Positions 1 through 6,696 of a stretch of DNA of 6,737 nt are shown piece by piece. Position 1 is the first letter of the stretch. Each line of letters begins with the position of its first letter. The position numbers and the translations under genes are program-made. The notes beneath the pieces were generated by a model. It ran no database searches, was not told where the DNA came from, and saw only the letters and a list, made by a program, of their open reading frames with translations. Source of the stretch: an uncultured Gemella sp. (lineage in GTDB: Bacteria; Bacillota; Bacilli; Staphylococcales; Gemellaceae); the NCBI RefSeq assembly GCF_900766305.1, contig NZ_CAAFUZ010000079.1:1-6737 (forward strand), given 5' to 3'.

Positions 1-145
1 ACATTCCGTCACCTGCGAATAAGTGGTAAGGAATTACTTGGTTTACTCCAGCTGTGAATGGTCCAGGGAAGTTTGCTTTATCTAAGTATTTAGCTGGTAC
101 GTCAATTGTATCTTTAGTATTATCCATAACAGCTTTTTTAACTTC
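1..145 (-). repeat. SSURE repeat unit 2, partial (cut by window edge)
   Basis: This is the start of the second unit, about residues 286-333. It aligns to 448-592 without gaps. Positions 1-102 differ from 448-549 at only two bases (26 and 85), and by eye about 10 of 145 bases differ overall. Further copies may lie to the left of the window. Confidence 0.85.
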
Positions 146-1000
146 GTTAACAGTTGTTAATCCATTTAGATTTACATTTAAATCTTTTGTAGCTACTAAG
201 TTTGTTAAATCTGCTTTTCCGTCTTTTTCACCGTATACTTTGATTGTTGCTTTGTAACTTTGTGTTCCATTTGCTTTAAGTAAATCTAATAATTCTTTAT
301 CTGATTTTCCTTGTGTTCCCGCTAGGTCTACTTCATAGAAGTATAATCCTTTTGTTAAATTTTCCACTGGTGGAAGCGCTGGATTTTTCGCTGTTCCGTT
401 ATCTGACCATGGAGCTGTGTCTGATGATTTCAAGATTAAGCGAGTTAACATTCCGTCACCTGCGAATAAGTGATAAGGAATTACTTGGTTTACTCCAGCT
501 GTGAATGGTCCAGGGAAGTTTGCTTTATCTAGGTATTTAGCTGGTACGTTAACTTCATCTTTCGTATTTTCCATTACCGCTTTTTTAACTTCAACTGGTG
601 TTGTTTTGTGTGTAGTCATATCTGGTGCATCCATTTTTGGTGCATCTACAGTATCTTTAGCAAGACTTAAGATATTATTTTCTGTTACCTCAGGTTTAGC
701 TTCTCTATCTGTTCCAACTACAGGTTGTTCGACTGTTTTATCAGTTTCTTTAGGTTTTACTGTTGTTGTTTCTACTGATTCAGATTTTTCTGTTGGTTTA
801 GTAACTACATTTTCATCTACCTGCGTTTTTACAGTTTCAACTACTGGTGCTTTATCTAATTGTTTATCACTTGCGTGAGCTTCTCCACCTCCTACAATTA
901 CAAAAATACCACTTGCAATTGCTGCTGATACTACTCCAACACTAACTTTTCTTATTGCCCATTTTGTAAAATTTTCTGATTTCATAAAGTTATTCTTCAT
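1..1000 (-). CDS. SSURE-repeat surface adhesin (PavB/PfbB-like), N-terminal 333 residues, cut by left window edge
   Basis: The long open minus-strand frame starts at ATG 998-1000 and runs off the left edge, so the C-terminus, including any LPXTG anchor, is not visible. A good ribosome site (AAGAGGAG, 1011-1018) lies 10 bases upstream. Residues 14-25 (WAIRKVSVGVVS) are a YSIRK-type signal motif with W in place of Y/F. A hydrophobic segment follows, with likely cleavage after Ala43 (AHA|SDK). Residues 44-135 are a Pro/Lys/Glu/Thr-rich low-complexity spacer. From about residue 137 a 149-residue unit begins and then repeats, with the signature NFPGPFTAGVNQVIPY, LFAGDGMLTRLILK and APWSDNG. This matches, from memory, the SSURE repeats of pneumococcal PavB/PfbB, which bind fibronectin and plasminogen. 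The inferred role is a secreted, wall-attached adhesin. Family assignment is confident; the ligand in this organism is not known. It is transcribed divergently from the methionine operon. Confidence 0.88.
   Translation of the reverse strand, partial: MKNNFMKSENFTKWAIRKVSVGVVSAAIASGIFVIVGGGEAHASDKQLDKAPVVETVKTQVDENVVTKPTEKSESVETTTVKPKETDKTVEQPVVGTDREAKPEVTENNILSLAKDTVDAPKMDAPDMTTHKTTPVEVKKAVMENTKDEVNVPAKYLDKANFPGPFTAGVNQVIPYHLFAGDGMLTRLILKSSDTAPWSDNGTAKNPALPPVENLTKGLYFYEVDLAGTQGKSDKELLDLLKANGTQSYKATIKVYGEKDGKADLTNLVATKDLNVNLNGLTTVNEVKKAVMDNTKDTIDVPAKYLDKANFPGPFTAGVNQVIPYHLFAGDGM
146..592 (-). repeat. SSURE repeat unit 1 (447 bp, 149 residues)
   Basis: This is the first complete unit of an in-frame tandem direct repeat with a period of exactly 447 bp, covering about residues 137-285 of the adhesin. 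The unit starts near the EVKKAVM motif and contains the GPFTAGVNQVIPY, APWSDNG and ATIKVYG segments. The boundaries are approximate because the domain limits were set by eye from where the next copy begins. Confidence 0.85.
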
Positions 1001-1153
1001 TTGTATTTTTCTCCTCTTATTAATACTTTATTACCAAAACTTTTTGTTTGATGAATACAGTATACCTTATAGATATTAACTAACTATTAGTAAATGTTTA
1101 AATAATTCTTAAATAGATATTATAAAAATATTATTTTAAAAATATACTAATAT

Positions 1154-1183
1154 ATTATATGGTTCACCTTAGATTTCTGACAA
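1154..1183 (-). promoter_or_regulatory. Probable promoter of the SSURE adhesin gene
   Basis: Read on the minus strand, TTGTCA (1178-1183) is separated by 18 bases from a perfect TATAAT (1154-1159). Transcription would start near 1147, giving an unusually long AT-rich 5' leader of about 147 bases before the ATG. A second, weaker -10-like box, TATACT (1059-1064), lies closer to the gene but has no convincing -35, so I prefer the distal site. Confidence 0.6.
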
Positions 1184-1220
1184 TTTCGAAAAAAGTTTTT
1201 AATTTTTTTAATAAAAAGTG

Positions 1221-1249
1221 TTGACAAAGAAAAAATCTTATGTTAATAT
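1221..1249 (+). promoter_or_regulatory. Strong sigma-A promoter of the methionine operon
   Basis: A perfect -35 TTGACA (1221-1226) is followed after 17 bases by TAATAT (1244-1249), with an extended -10 TG at 1241-1242. The upstream 1186-1215 stretch is A/T-tract rich and resembles an UP element. Transcription should start near 1256 and run about 610 bases through two T-boxes before metE. It is divergent from the adhesin promoter, with about 37 bases between the two -35 boxes. Confidence 0.85.
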
Positions 1250-1263
1250 TTCTTTAACAGTTT

Positions 1264-1496
1264 TAAAAAGCGAAGAAGTGAAGAGCAATATTTCTTAATT
1301 ATTAGAGACCTTTTGGTTGGTGAAAAAAAGGATTTGAGTGTATTGTAAATGGTCACAGAGCTGAACTAATGAGTATATATAAGTTAGTTCCGGTTGATAA
1401 CCGTTAATAATCATTGAGGTAAGATTAAAATTTATTTTAAGATTATAAAATTGGGTGGTAACACGGTCATTTCGTCCCTTGTGTTACTACCCTTTT
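1264..1496 (+). promoter_or_regulatory. T-box riboswitch 1, methionine (AUG) specifier
   Basis: The first of two T-box leaders upstream of metE. Stem I shows a lower helix GTGA (1278-1281)/TCAC (1353-1356), an upper helix CAATA (1286-1290)/TATTG (1341-1345), and an AGAGA distal bulge at 1304-1308. ATG (1349-1351), followed by the conserved purine G1352, sits just above the lower helix, as expected for a specifier codon. Further hairpins are GAACTAA/TTAGTTC (1363-1390) and CGGTT/AACCG (1391-1403). The antiterminator pairs GGG (1453-1455) with CCC (1476-1478) and ACGG (1463-1466) with TCGT (1472-1475), leaving the bulge TGGTAAC (1456-1462). TGGT can pair with an ACCA tRNA 3' end, which fits tRNA-Met with discriminator A. 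The consensus bulge is TGGNACC, so one base differs. Uncharged tRNA-Met is expected to allow read-through. Confidence 0.88.
1453..1496 (+). terminator. Regulated terminator of T-box 1
   Basis: GGGTGGTAACAC (1453-1464) pairs over 12 continuous positions, one of them G-U, with GTGTTACTACCC (1481-1492), followed by only four T residues (1493-1496). The 5' arm is the T-box sequence itself, so this hairpin and the antiterminator cannot coexist. The short U-tract suggests leaky termination. Confidence 0.8.
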
Positions 1497-1550
1497 GTCG
1501 TATTTAAGACTGAATAAAAAAATATTTTTACAAATTAATACATAATAACA

Positions 1551-1820
1551 TAGATAAGATGAGTAGAAAAAAGGATTTACACCAGAGAGTCTCGGTAGCT
1601 GAAAAGAGATTAATGAGTTTTTTTGAAGATGGTCTTTGAGTTTTAATTATCGAGCGAAAGTTAGATAATTACGCAGAAAATAGCGTTAAAATTTTAATGA
1701 GGTGGAAAACTAAAAAATTCAATTTATCATTTTAGATTTTCCATAAAATAAGGTGGTACCACGTATGAAACGCACGTCCTTAGACAATACTAGATTATTG
1801 TTTAAGGGCGTTTTTTATTT
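1551..1820 (+). promoter_or_regulatory. T-box riboswitch 2, methionine (AUG) specifier
   Basis: The second complete T-box, directly downstream of the first. The stem I lower helix is AAGA (1556-1559)/TCTT (1633-1636) and the upper helix is an A run (1567-1572) against a T run (1618-1624). The distal part contains AGAGAG (1584-1589) and GGTAGCTGAAAAG. The specifier ATG is at 1629-1631, followed by G1632, in the same position relative to the lower helix as in T-box 1. Stem II is AATTATC/GATAATT (1645-1670). A small ACGC/GCGT hairpin (1671-1686) and a stem III (1704-1742) follow. The antiterminator is AAGG (1750-1753)/CCTT (1778-1781) plus ACGT (1761-1764)/ACGT (1774-1777), with the fully consensus bulge TGGTACC (1754-1760). 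Expected to sense uncharged tRNA-Met and control metE and the downstream reductase gene. Confidence 0.93.
1775..1820 (+). terminator. Regulated terminator of T-box 2
   Basis: CGTCCTTAGACAATA (1775-1789) pairs along 15 positions, including two G-U pairs, with TATTGTTTAAGGGCG (1796-1810), around loop CTAGAT. A strong T tract (1811-1816, then ATTT) follows. The 5' arm contains the 3' arm of the antiterminator, which is the usual T-box arrangement. Confidence 0.92.
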
Positions 1821-1868
1821 TTATAATTCAATATACACAAAAAGAGAAAATCTCAGGAGGAAAGAATA

Positions 1869-4109
1869 ATGACAAAAATTTCAAGTTTAGGATACCCACG
1901 TTTAGGGGAAAAAAGAGAATGGAAAAAATTAATTGAAGGATACTGGGCTCGTACAGTTCGCCAAAACGAGTTATTTGAAGAAGCAGGAAAACTTCGTCGT
2001 CTTTATATCGAGAAACAATTAAACGCTGGATTAGATTTTATCCCAGTTGGTGATTTCTCACTTTATGATCACATTTTAGATTTATCAGTTCAATTCAACG
2101 TTATTCCACAACGTTTTGAAGGAAGAGAAGTTGATGTAGACTTATTCTTCGATATCGCGCGTGGTAACAAAGATAATGTTGCATCTGCACTTAAAAAATG
2201 GTTTAACACTAACTACCACTACATCGTACCAGAATGGGAAAATGTTAACCCTAAATTAAACAATACTCGTCTATTAGACTTATATAAAGAAGCAAAAGAA
2301 ATCGTAGGAGATAAAGCTAAACCAGTAATCACTGGACCAATTACATATGTTGCTTTATCTAGTGGTCTAGCTAAAGGAGAATTCGAAAAAGCTGTAGATA
2401 AATTATTACCATTATATACTCAAGTATTCAAAGAATTAGCTGAAGCTGGTGCTTCTTACATCCAAGTAGATGAGCCAATCTTTGTTACTGATGAAGGTAG
2501 AAACTACGTAGAATTAGCTCACAAAGTATACAACCACTTCAACAACGAAGTAGATGCTAAATTCATCTTCCAAACTTACTTTGAAGCTTTAGTAGAAGCT
2601 GAAAAACTTGCTGATTTACCAGTAGCTTTCGGTTTAGACTTCGTTCACGGTAGAGAAGAAAACTTAGCTAATGTAAAAGCTGGTTTATTTAAAAATAAAG
2701 AAGTATTTGCTGGAGTTGTTGATGGACGTAACGTATGGAGCAATGATTTCGAAGATAGTTCTGCATTATTAGAAGAAATTAAAGCTAACGTTGCTGAATT
2801 AGTAATTCAACCTTCATGTTCATTACTACACGTACCAGTAACAACTAAAAATGAAACTGAATTAGAAGAGACTTTACTAAACGGTTTAGCATTTGCCGAT
2901 CAAAAATTACTAGAACTTAACTTACTAGCTAACAAATTAGATGGTAAAGAAGATGCAGCATACCAAAAACACGTTGAAGACTTCAATAAATTACAAAATG
3001 CTGAGTTCAGAAACCTTGAATTAGAATCAAGTGAAAATGTTCGTTCAACTCGTCCATCTGATTACAAAGTTCGTCGTGAAGTTCAAAACAAAAAATACAA
3101 CTTACCATTATTACCAACTACTACAATCGGATCATTCCCTCAATCTAAACAAGTACGTCTACAACGTGCTCTATGGAAAAAAGGTGAATTATCTAATGAA
3201 GCATATGAAAAATTCATCGAAGAAGAAATCGCTCGTTGGATTAAAATCCAAGAAGATCTTGATATCGATGTACTAGTTCACGGTGAATTCGAACGTACAG
3301 ACATGGTTGAGTTCTTCGGTCAACGTTTCGCTGGATTTGCATCTACTAAATTCGGTTGGGTTCAATCATACGGTTCTCGTGGGGTTAAACCACCAATCAT
3401 TTACGGAGATGTAAAACACGTTGAAGCTGTTACAGTTAAAGAAACTGCTTATGCTCAAAGCTTAACTAACCGTCCTGTTAAAGGTATGTTAACTGGACCA
3501 GTTACAATTCTAAACTGGTCATTTGAAAGAACTGATATTTCTAAAGCAGAAATCTTCAACCAAATAGCTATCGCTCTTAAAAATGAAATTGAACTTTTAG
3601 AAAAAGCTGGAATTACAATTATCCAAGTTGATGAACCAGCTATCCGTGAAGGATTACCTCTAAGAGATAACAAAAAAGAGAAATATCTTGAAGAAGCAGT
3701 ATTCTCATTCCGTCTAGCTACTTCATCAGTTCAAGATGATACACAAATTCACACTCATATGTGTTATTCTAACTTCGATGAAATTATCGATTCTATCCGC
3801 GCACTAGATGCTGACGTTATTTCTATCGAAACTAGTAGAAGCCACGGAGAATTAATCTCTGCATTCGAAACTGCAATCTACCCATTAGGTATTGGTTTAG
3901 GAGTTTACGACATCCACTCTCCACGTGTTCCTACAAAAGAAGAAGTACGTACTAACATCTTACGTCCACTTCAAAAACTATCTACAGAACAATTCTGGAT
4001 TAACCCTGACTGTGGATTAAAAACACGTGCTGAAAAAGAAACAATCGAAGCATTAGAAGTTTTAGTTGAGGTAACTAAAGAAATCAGAAGTGAACTTGCC
4101 GATAAATAG
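1869..4109 (+). CDS. metE: Cobalamin-independent methionine synthase MetE (5-methyltetrahydropteroyltriglutamate--homocysteine methyltransferase)
   Basis: Transfers a methyl group from 5-methyl-tetrahydrofolate polyglutamate to homocysteine in the cytoplasm, the last step of methionine synthesis without vitamin B12. The 746 residues fit the family (E. coli about 753), and both barrels are present: an N-terminal half beginning [16 protein letters not shown], and a catalytic C-terminal half beginning [10 protein letters not shown] near residue 420. The zinc ligands are intact: His630 and Cys632 (in HTHMC), Glu654 (SIETSR) and Cys715 (NPDCGLKTR), each offset by 11 from E. coli His641, Cys643, Glu665 and Cys726. 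His683 (YDIHSP) matches the catalytic histidine. The start is fixed by AGGAGG at 1855-1860, eight bases upstream. It is first in a two-gene operon under tandem Met T-boxes. By eye, codon choice looks like that of a highly expressed gene (frequent AAC, TTC, CGT). Confidence 0.98.
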   Translation: MTKISSLGYPRLGEKREWKKLIEGYWARTVRQNELFEEAGKLRRLYIEKQLNAGLDFIPVGDFSLYDHILDLSVQFNVIPQRFEGREVDVDLFFDIARGNKDNVASALKKWFNTNYHYIVPEWENVNPKLNNTRLLDLYKEAKEIVGDKAKPVITGPITYVALSSGLAKGEFEKAVDKLLPLYTQVFKELAEAGASYIQVDEPIFVTDEGRNYVELAHKVYNHFNNEVDAKFIFQTYFEALVEAEKLADLPVAFGLDFVHGREENLANVKAGLFKNKEVFAGVVDGRNVWSNDFEDSSALLEEIKANVAELVIQPSCSLLHVPVTTKNETELEETLLNGLAFADQKLLELNLLANKLDGKEDAAYQKHVEDFNKLQNAEFRNLELESSENVRSTRPSDYKVRREVQNKKYNLPLLPTTTIGSFPQSKQVRLQRALWKKGELSNEAYEKFIEEEIARWIKIQEDLDIDVLVHGEFERTDMVEFFGQRFAGFASTKFGWVQSYGSRGVKPPIIYGDVKHVEAVTVKETAYAQSLTNRPVKGMLTGPVTILNWSFERTDISKAEIFNQIAIALKNEIELLEKAGITIIQVDEPAIREGLPLRDNKKEKYLEEAVFSFRLATSSVQDDTQIHTHMCYSNFDEIIDSIRALDADVISIETSRSHGELISAFETAIYPLGIGLGVYDIHSPRVPTKEEVRTNILRPLQKLSTEQFWINPDCGLKTRAEKETIEALEVLVEVTKEIRSELADK

Positions 4110-4118
4110 GAGGTTCAT

Positions 4119-5960
4119 ATGAGAAACTTACTAGAGAGATTAGAAAAAAATGTACTCGTAGCTGATGGAGCTATGGGTACAGCTCTCTATAGTAATGGAT
4201 TGGAAAGTTGTCATGAATATAATAATATCTCTAATCCAGATTCTGTAGAGAAAATACATAAGGCTTATATCGAAGCTGGAGCAGATATAATTCAAACAAA
4301 TACTTATGCTGCAAAAAAATGTCAGCTGAAAACTTATGGTTATGAAGATAAGTTTGAAGAAATAAATATTCGCGCCGCTGAAATTGCTCGTAAAGCCGCT
4401 GGAGAAAATACTTTTGTTTTCGGTACTATTGGAGCTATTCGCGGTCTTCGTGAATGTGAACTATCATTAGAAACAATCGTTAACGAAACACTTGATCAAG
4501 TAAAAGTATTATTATCAACGAATAAAATTGATGCATTACTTTTTGAGACTTATTATGATCAAGAAGAAATTCGTGCTGTTTTAACTGAAACAAGAAAATT
4601 AACTGACTTACCTATTATCACTAATATTTCACTATTAGAAGCAGGTATAACTCAAAATGGGGAAAAAGTTACTGATGCTTTAAGTGCACTTGTTAATTTA
4701 GGTGCTGATATAGTTGGATTAAACTGTCATCTTGGTCCTTATCATATGATAAAAAGTTTAAAACAAGTGCCATTATTTGCACAAAGCTATCTATCGGCTT
4801 ATCCAAATGCCAGCTTATTACAGTTAACACAAACAATTAATGGTAACGAATATCGTTTTAGAAAAAACTCAGCATACTTTGAACAAAGTGCTAAGTTACT
4901 AGTTGAAGAAGGAGTAAGATTAATCGGTGGTTGCTGTGGAACTACTCCTGAGCATATTCGTGCTATTAAAAAAGGGATAAAAGATTTAAAACCTGTAAAA
5001 AGAAAAATAATCACACCTTTACCAGCTGAGGAAGAACTTGTTAGAGTAGCAAATAATAAGCCAACAATTGTTGATAAAGTGAAAAAACAAGTAACAATAA
5101 TTGCTGAACTGGATCCACCTAAACATTTAAATGTAGATAAATTTATCGAAGGTGCTAAAGCTATAGATAAAAAGAATATCGAAGCTATAACTTTAGCAGA
5201 TAATTCTTTAGCTAGTACTCGAATTTGTAATTTAGCTGCTGCTACATTGCTTAAAGAGCACATTTCTACCCCTACACTTCTGCATTTAACATGTCGTGAT
5301 CACAACCTTATCGGATTACAATCTCGTTTAATGGGATTTGATCTTCTTGGAATTAATAATGTCCTTGCTCTTACTGGAGATCCAAGTAAACTTGGTGACT
5401 TCCCTGGAGCAACTAGTGTATATGATATGACTAGTCTTAAGTTAATTCCTTTCATTAAACAACTTAACGAAGGACTTGGATATAACGGGGCTTCTCTGAA
5501 AAAGACTACAAACTTCACAGTTGCTGCAGCATATAATCCAAATGTTCGTGACTTAAGTAAAACAAAACGTTTAGTTGAGAAGAAAATTAAAGCAGGTACT
5601 GACTACTTTATTACACAACCTGTCTTTGAAGCTGAAAAAATTGAACAATTAGCAGAATTTGCTGCTGATTATCCAGATACACCATTCTTCGTTGGTATAA
5701 TGCCAATTACTAGTTACAACAATGCTGTATTCTTACACAATGAGGTACCTGGTATCAAGTTATCAGAAGAATTCTTAGCTAAATTAGAAGAAGTAAAAGA
5801 TGACAAGGATCTTTGTCAAAAAATTGCTTTAGAAGAAAGTAAAAAATTACTAGATGTTGCTTTGAAACACTTCAAAGGAATTTATCTAATTACACCATTC
5901 TTCAGATATGATCTTACAGTAGAATTAATAGATTATGTTGAAGAAAACAAAGATAAATAA
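4119..5960 (+). CDS. metF: Bifunctional homocysteine S-methyltransferase / 5,10-methylenetetrahydrofolate reductase
   Basis: A two-domain protein of 613 residues, the same layout as Bacillus YitJ and staphylococcal MetF. Residues 1 to about 290 form a homocysteine S-methyltransferase barrel: it starts with VADGAMGTALYSNG and carries the zinc cysteines Cys203 (GLNCHLGP) and Cys272-Cys273 (GGCCGTTPEH). Residues from about 325 to the end form an MTHFR barrel: Glu330 in AELDPPK sits where the catalytic glutamate is expected, followed by RDHN, LTGDPS (419-424) and GIMPITSYNNAVFLHNEVPGI. The reductase makes 5-methyl-tetrahydrofolate with an FAD cofactor, the substrate for MetE. The methyl donor used by the N-terminal domain is not clear from sequence, since the cobalamin domain of MetH is absent. 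Its AGGAGG site (4108-4113) overlaps the metE stop codon and lies five bases from ATG, so the two genes are co-transcribed and probably translationally coupled. Confidence 0.95.
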   Translation: MRNLLERLEKNVLVADGAMGTALYSNGLESCHEYNNISNPDSVEKIHKAYIEAGADIIQTNTYAAKKCQLKTYGYEDKFEEINIRAAEIARKAAGENTFVFGTIGAIRGLRECELSLETIVNETLDQVKVLLSTNKIDALLFETYYDQEEIRAVLTETRKLTDLPIITNISLLEAGITQNGEKVTDALSALVNLGADIVGLNCHLGPYHMIKSLKQVPLFAQSYLSAYPNASLLQLTQTINGNEYRFRKNSAYFEQSAKLLVEEGVRLIGGCCGTTPEHIRAIKKGIKDLKPVKRKIITPLPAEEELVRVANNKPTIVDKVKKQVTIIAELDPPKHLNVDKFIEGAKAIDKKNIEAITLADNSLASTRICNLAAATLLKEHISTPTLLHLTCRDHNLIGLQSRLMGFDLLGINNVLALTGDPSKLGDFPGATSVYDMTSLKLIPFIKQLNEGLGYNGASLKKTTNFTVAAAYNPNVRDLSKTKRLVEKKIKAGTDYFITQPVFEAEKIEQLAEFAADYPDTPFFVGIMPITSYNNAVFLHNEVPGIKLSEEFLAKLEEVKDDKDLCQKIALEESKKLLDVALKHFKGIYLITPFFRYDLTVELIDYVEENKDK

Positions 5961-5979
5961 AAGTTAAATGTATATGAAG

Positions 5980-6016
5980 AAATCACCTAGATAATAACCT
6001 CATCTAGGTGATTTTT
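5980..6016 (+). terminator. Rho-independent terminator of the metE-metF operon
   Basis: AAATCACCTAGAT (5980-5992) pairs perfectly over 13 bp with ATCTAGGTGATTT (6002-6014) around a 9-base loop, ending in a run of five T (6012-6016). It begins 20 bases after the stop codon. On the minus strand its tail is weaker, so it may be a partial second stop for the convergent gene. Confidence 0.92.
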
Positions 6017-6022
6017 AAATAG

Positions 6023-6061
6023 TAACACAAAGTATTAGAAAATATCTAATACTTTGTGTTA
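6023..6061 (-). terminator. Hairpin terminator of the YlbF-family gene, possibly two-way
   Basis: A perfect 17-bp inverted repeat, 6023-6039 with 6045-6061, around a 5-base loop. It starts 9 bases past the stop codon of the minus-strand gene. The minus-strand tail is poor in U (CTATTT then A's), so efficiency is uncertain. Together with the neighbouring hairpin it separates two convergent transcripts. Confidence 0.7.
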
Positions 6062-6070
6062 AATCTTATT

Positions 6071-6424
6071 CTATTTATTTCCGTATTTTTCGAAAAGTTC
6101 ATCCAAAGGTTTATACATTACTTTGTTTAAATCTTCAATTAAAAATTGTAGTTTTTGTTGAGTTTGTACAAACTCTAAGAATTTAGCATTTTCTAATAAT
6201 TTTTGTTGAATTTCTTCAAATACTGATAATTCTTCTTCTGTAGGTTCATTTCCTGCTTGAGCAGATTCCATTAATTCTTTTTGTTTTGATACGAATTCTG
6301 TATATAAAGCGTTAGCTTCTTCATCTGCATATAATTCTTCAGATGCTGCTAATGATGCTTTATACTCATCAGATTCTCTTAATGCTCTTTCAAATTCATT
6401 TGCTTTATCATAAATATTTACCAT
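6071..6424 (-). CDS. YlbF/YmcA-family protein, YheA-like (UPF0342)
   Basis: A small, charged, almost wholly helical cytoplasmic protein of 117 residues, the same length as Bacillus subtilis YheA. The N-terminus (YDKANEFERALRESDEYK) and the C-terminal LNKVMYKPLDELF segment resemble that protein, whose corresponding end reads LNKIIMKPLEELY from memory. There is no signal peptide or membrane segment. The relatives YlbF and YmcA form a complex with YaaT that modulates RNase Y, but the role of the YheA branch is not established, so no specific function is assigned. The start is supported by AAAGGAG (6434-6440), nine bases upstream of ATG, and by a strong promoter about 30 bases further up. It is monocistronic, convergent with the methionine operon, and ends at its own hairpin. 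Confidence 0.9.
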   Translation of the reverse strand: MVNIYDKANEFERALRESDEYKASLAASEELYADEEANALYTEFVSKQKELMESAQAGNEPTEEELSVFEEIQQKLLENAKFLEFVQTQQKLQFLIEDLNKVMYKPLDELFEKYGNK

Positions 6425-6454
6425 AGTTATTTGCTCCTTTTATGTTGTATTCTA

Positions 6455-6484
6455 ATTATAACATAGTTTTACCTTCTTTGACAA
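6455..6484 (-). promoter_or_regulatory. Promoter of the YlbF-family gene
   Basis: On the minus strand, TTGTCA (6479-6484) lies 18 bases from a perfect TATAAT (6455-6460), with an extended TG element at 6462-6463. The start point would be near 6448, giving a short leader of about 24 bases that contains the AAAGGAG ribosome site. Confidence 0.82.
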
Positions 6485-6674
6485 TAAATCGTTTGCAAAT
6501 CAGAAATATGCTATGTCATTTGGAGAAAGATAGTATCTTAAAAATCGTGATTTTTAAGAAATAGATTTTGTTAAGTTACTCTCATATTTATATTATATAT
6601 TCCCTACTTTATGTTAACCTTATGTTATAGCTTAACTTAAATTAAAATCCACCTTACTCTTAAATATGAAGAAA
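6485..6674. other. AT-rich intergenic stretch with no recognisable gene
   Basis: I see no convincing start, ribosome site or open frame here on either strand. The only local structure is an A/T hairpin, TCTTAAAAAT (6536-6545) with ATTTTTAAGA (6550-6559) around loop CGTG. It could be a weak terminator or chance in AT-rich DNA. A loose 8-base inverted repeat (6571-6578 with 6633-6640) is probably chance. Confidence 0.5.
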
Positions 6675-6694
6675 GGCTCATCCGAAGATGAGCC
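6667..6694 (-). terminator. Probable terminator of a minus-strand gene beyond the right edge
   Basis: Read on the minus strand, GGCTCATC and GATGAGCC (6675-6694) form an 8-bp GC-rich stem closed by the very stable C(UUCG)G tetraloop, followed by TTTCTTC. The plus-strand reading has no T tract, so the minus orientation is favoured. The gene it would serve is not in the window. Confidence 0.65.
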
Positions 6695-6696
6695 TC

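Noticed and set aside
1..592. CRISPR-like or mobile-element origin of the 447-bp direct repeat
   Set aside because: The repeat is in frame, protein-coding and matches SSURE domains. There are no short spacers, terminal inverted repeats or transposase.
54..878. Plus-strand open frames over the adhesin region (54-257, 313-504, 501-878)
   Set aside because: They are antisense to the continuous minus-strand adhesin frame, lack good ribosome sites, and two begin at the same point of each 447-bp repeat unit, so they are by-products of the repeats.
1059..1064. TATACT as main -10 of the adhesin gene
   Set aside because: No -35 resembling TTGACA is found 16-18 bases upstream, whereas the site at 1154-1183 has both boxes. 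It is kept only as an alternative.
1527..1556. Possible separate promoter for T-box 2: TTTACA (1527-1532), 18 bases, TAGATA (1551-1556)
   Set aside because: Both boxes are weak, and the -10 would lie inside the base of T-box 2 stem I, so transcription would start after part of the riboswitch. The upstream promoter at 1221-1249 is far better.
1256..1868. SAM (S-box) riboswitch controlling metE
   Set aside because: No S-box core was recognised. The leader is fully explained by two T-boxes with GGTGGTA-type sequences and matching antiterminators.
3031..5518. Short frames inside metE and the fused reductase gene (3031-3276 plus; 3455-3673, 4799-5263 and 5300-5518 minus)
   Set aside because: They overlap fully conserved enzyme genes in other frames, and neither their sequences nor their starts look like real genes.
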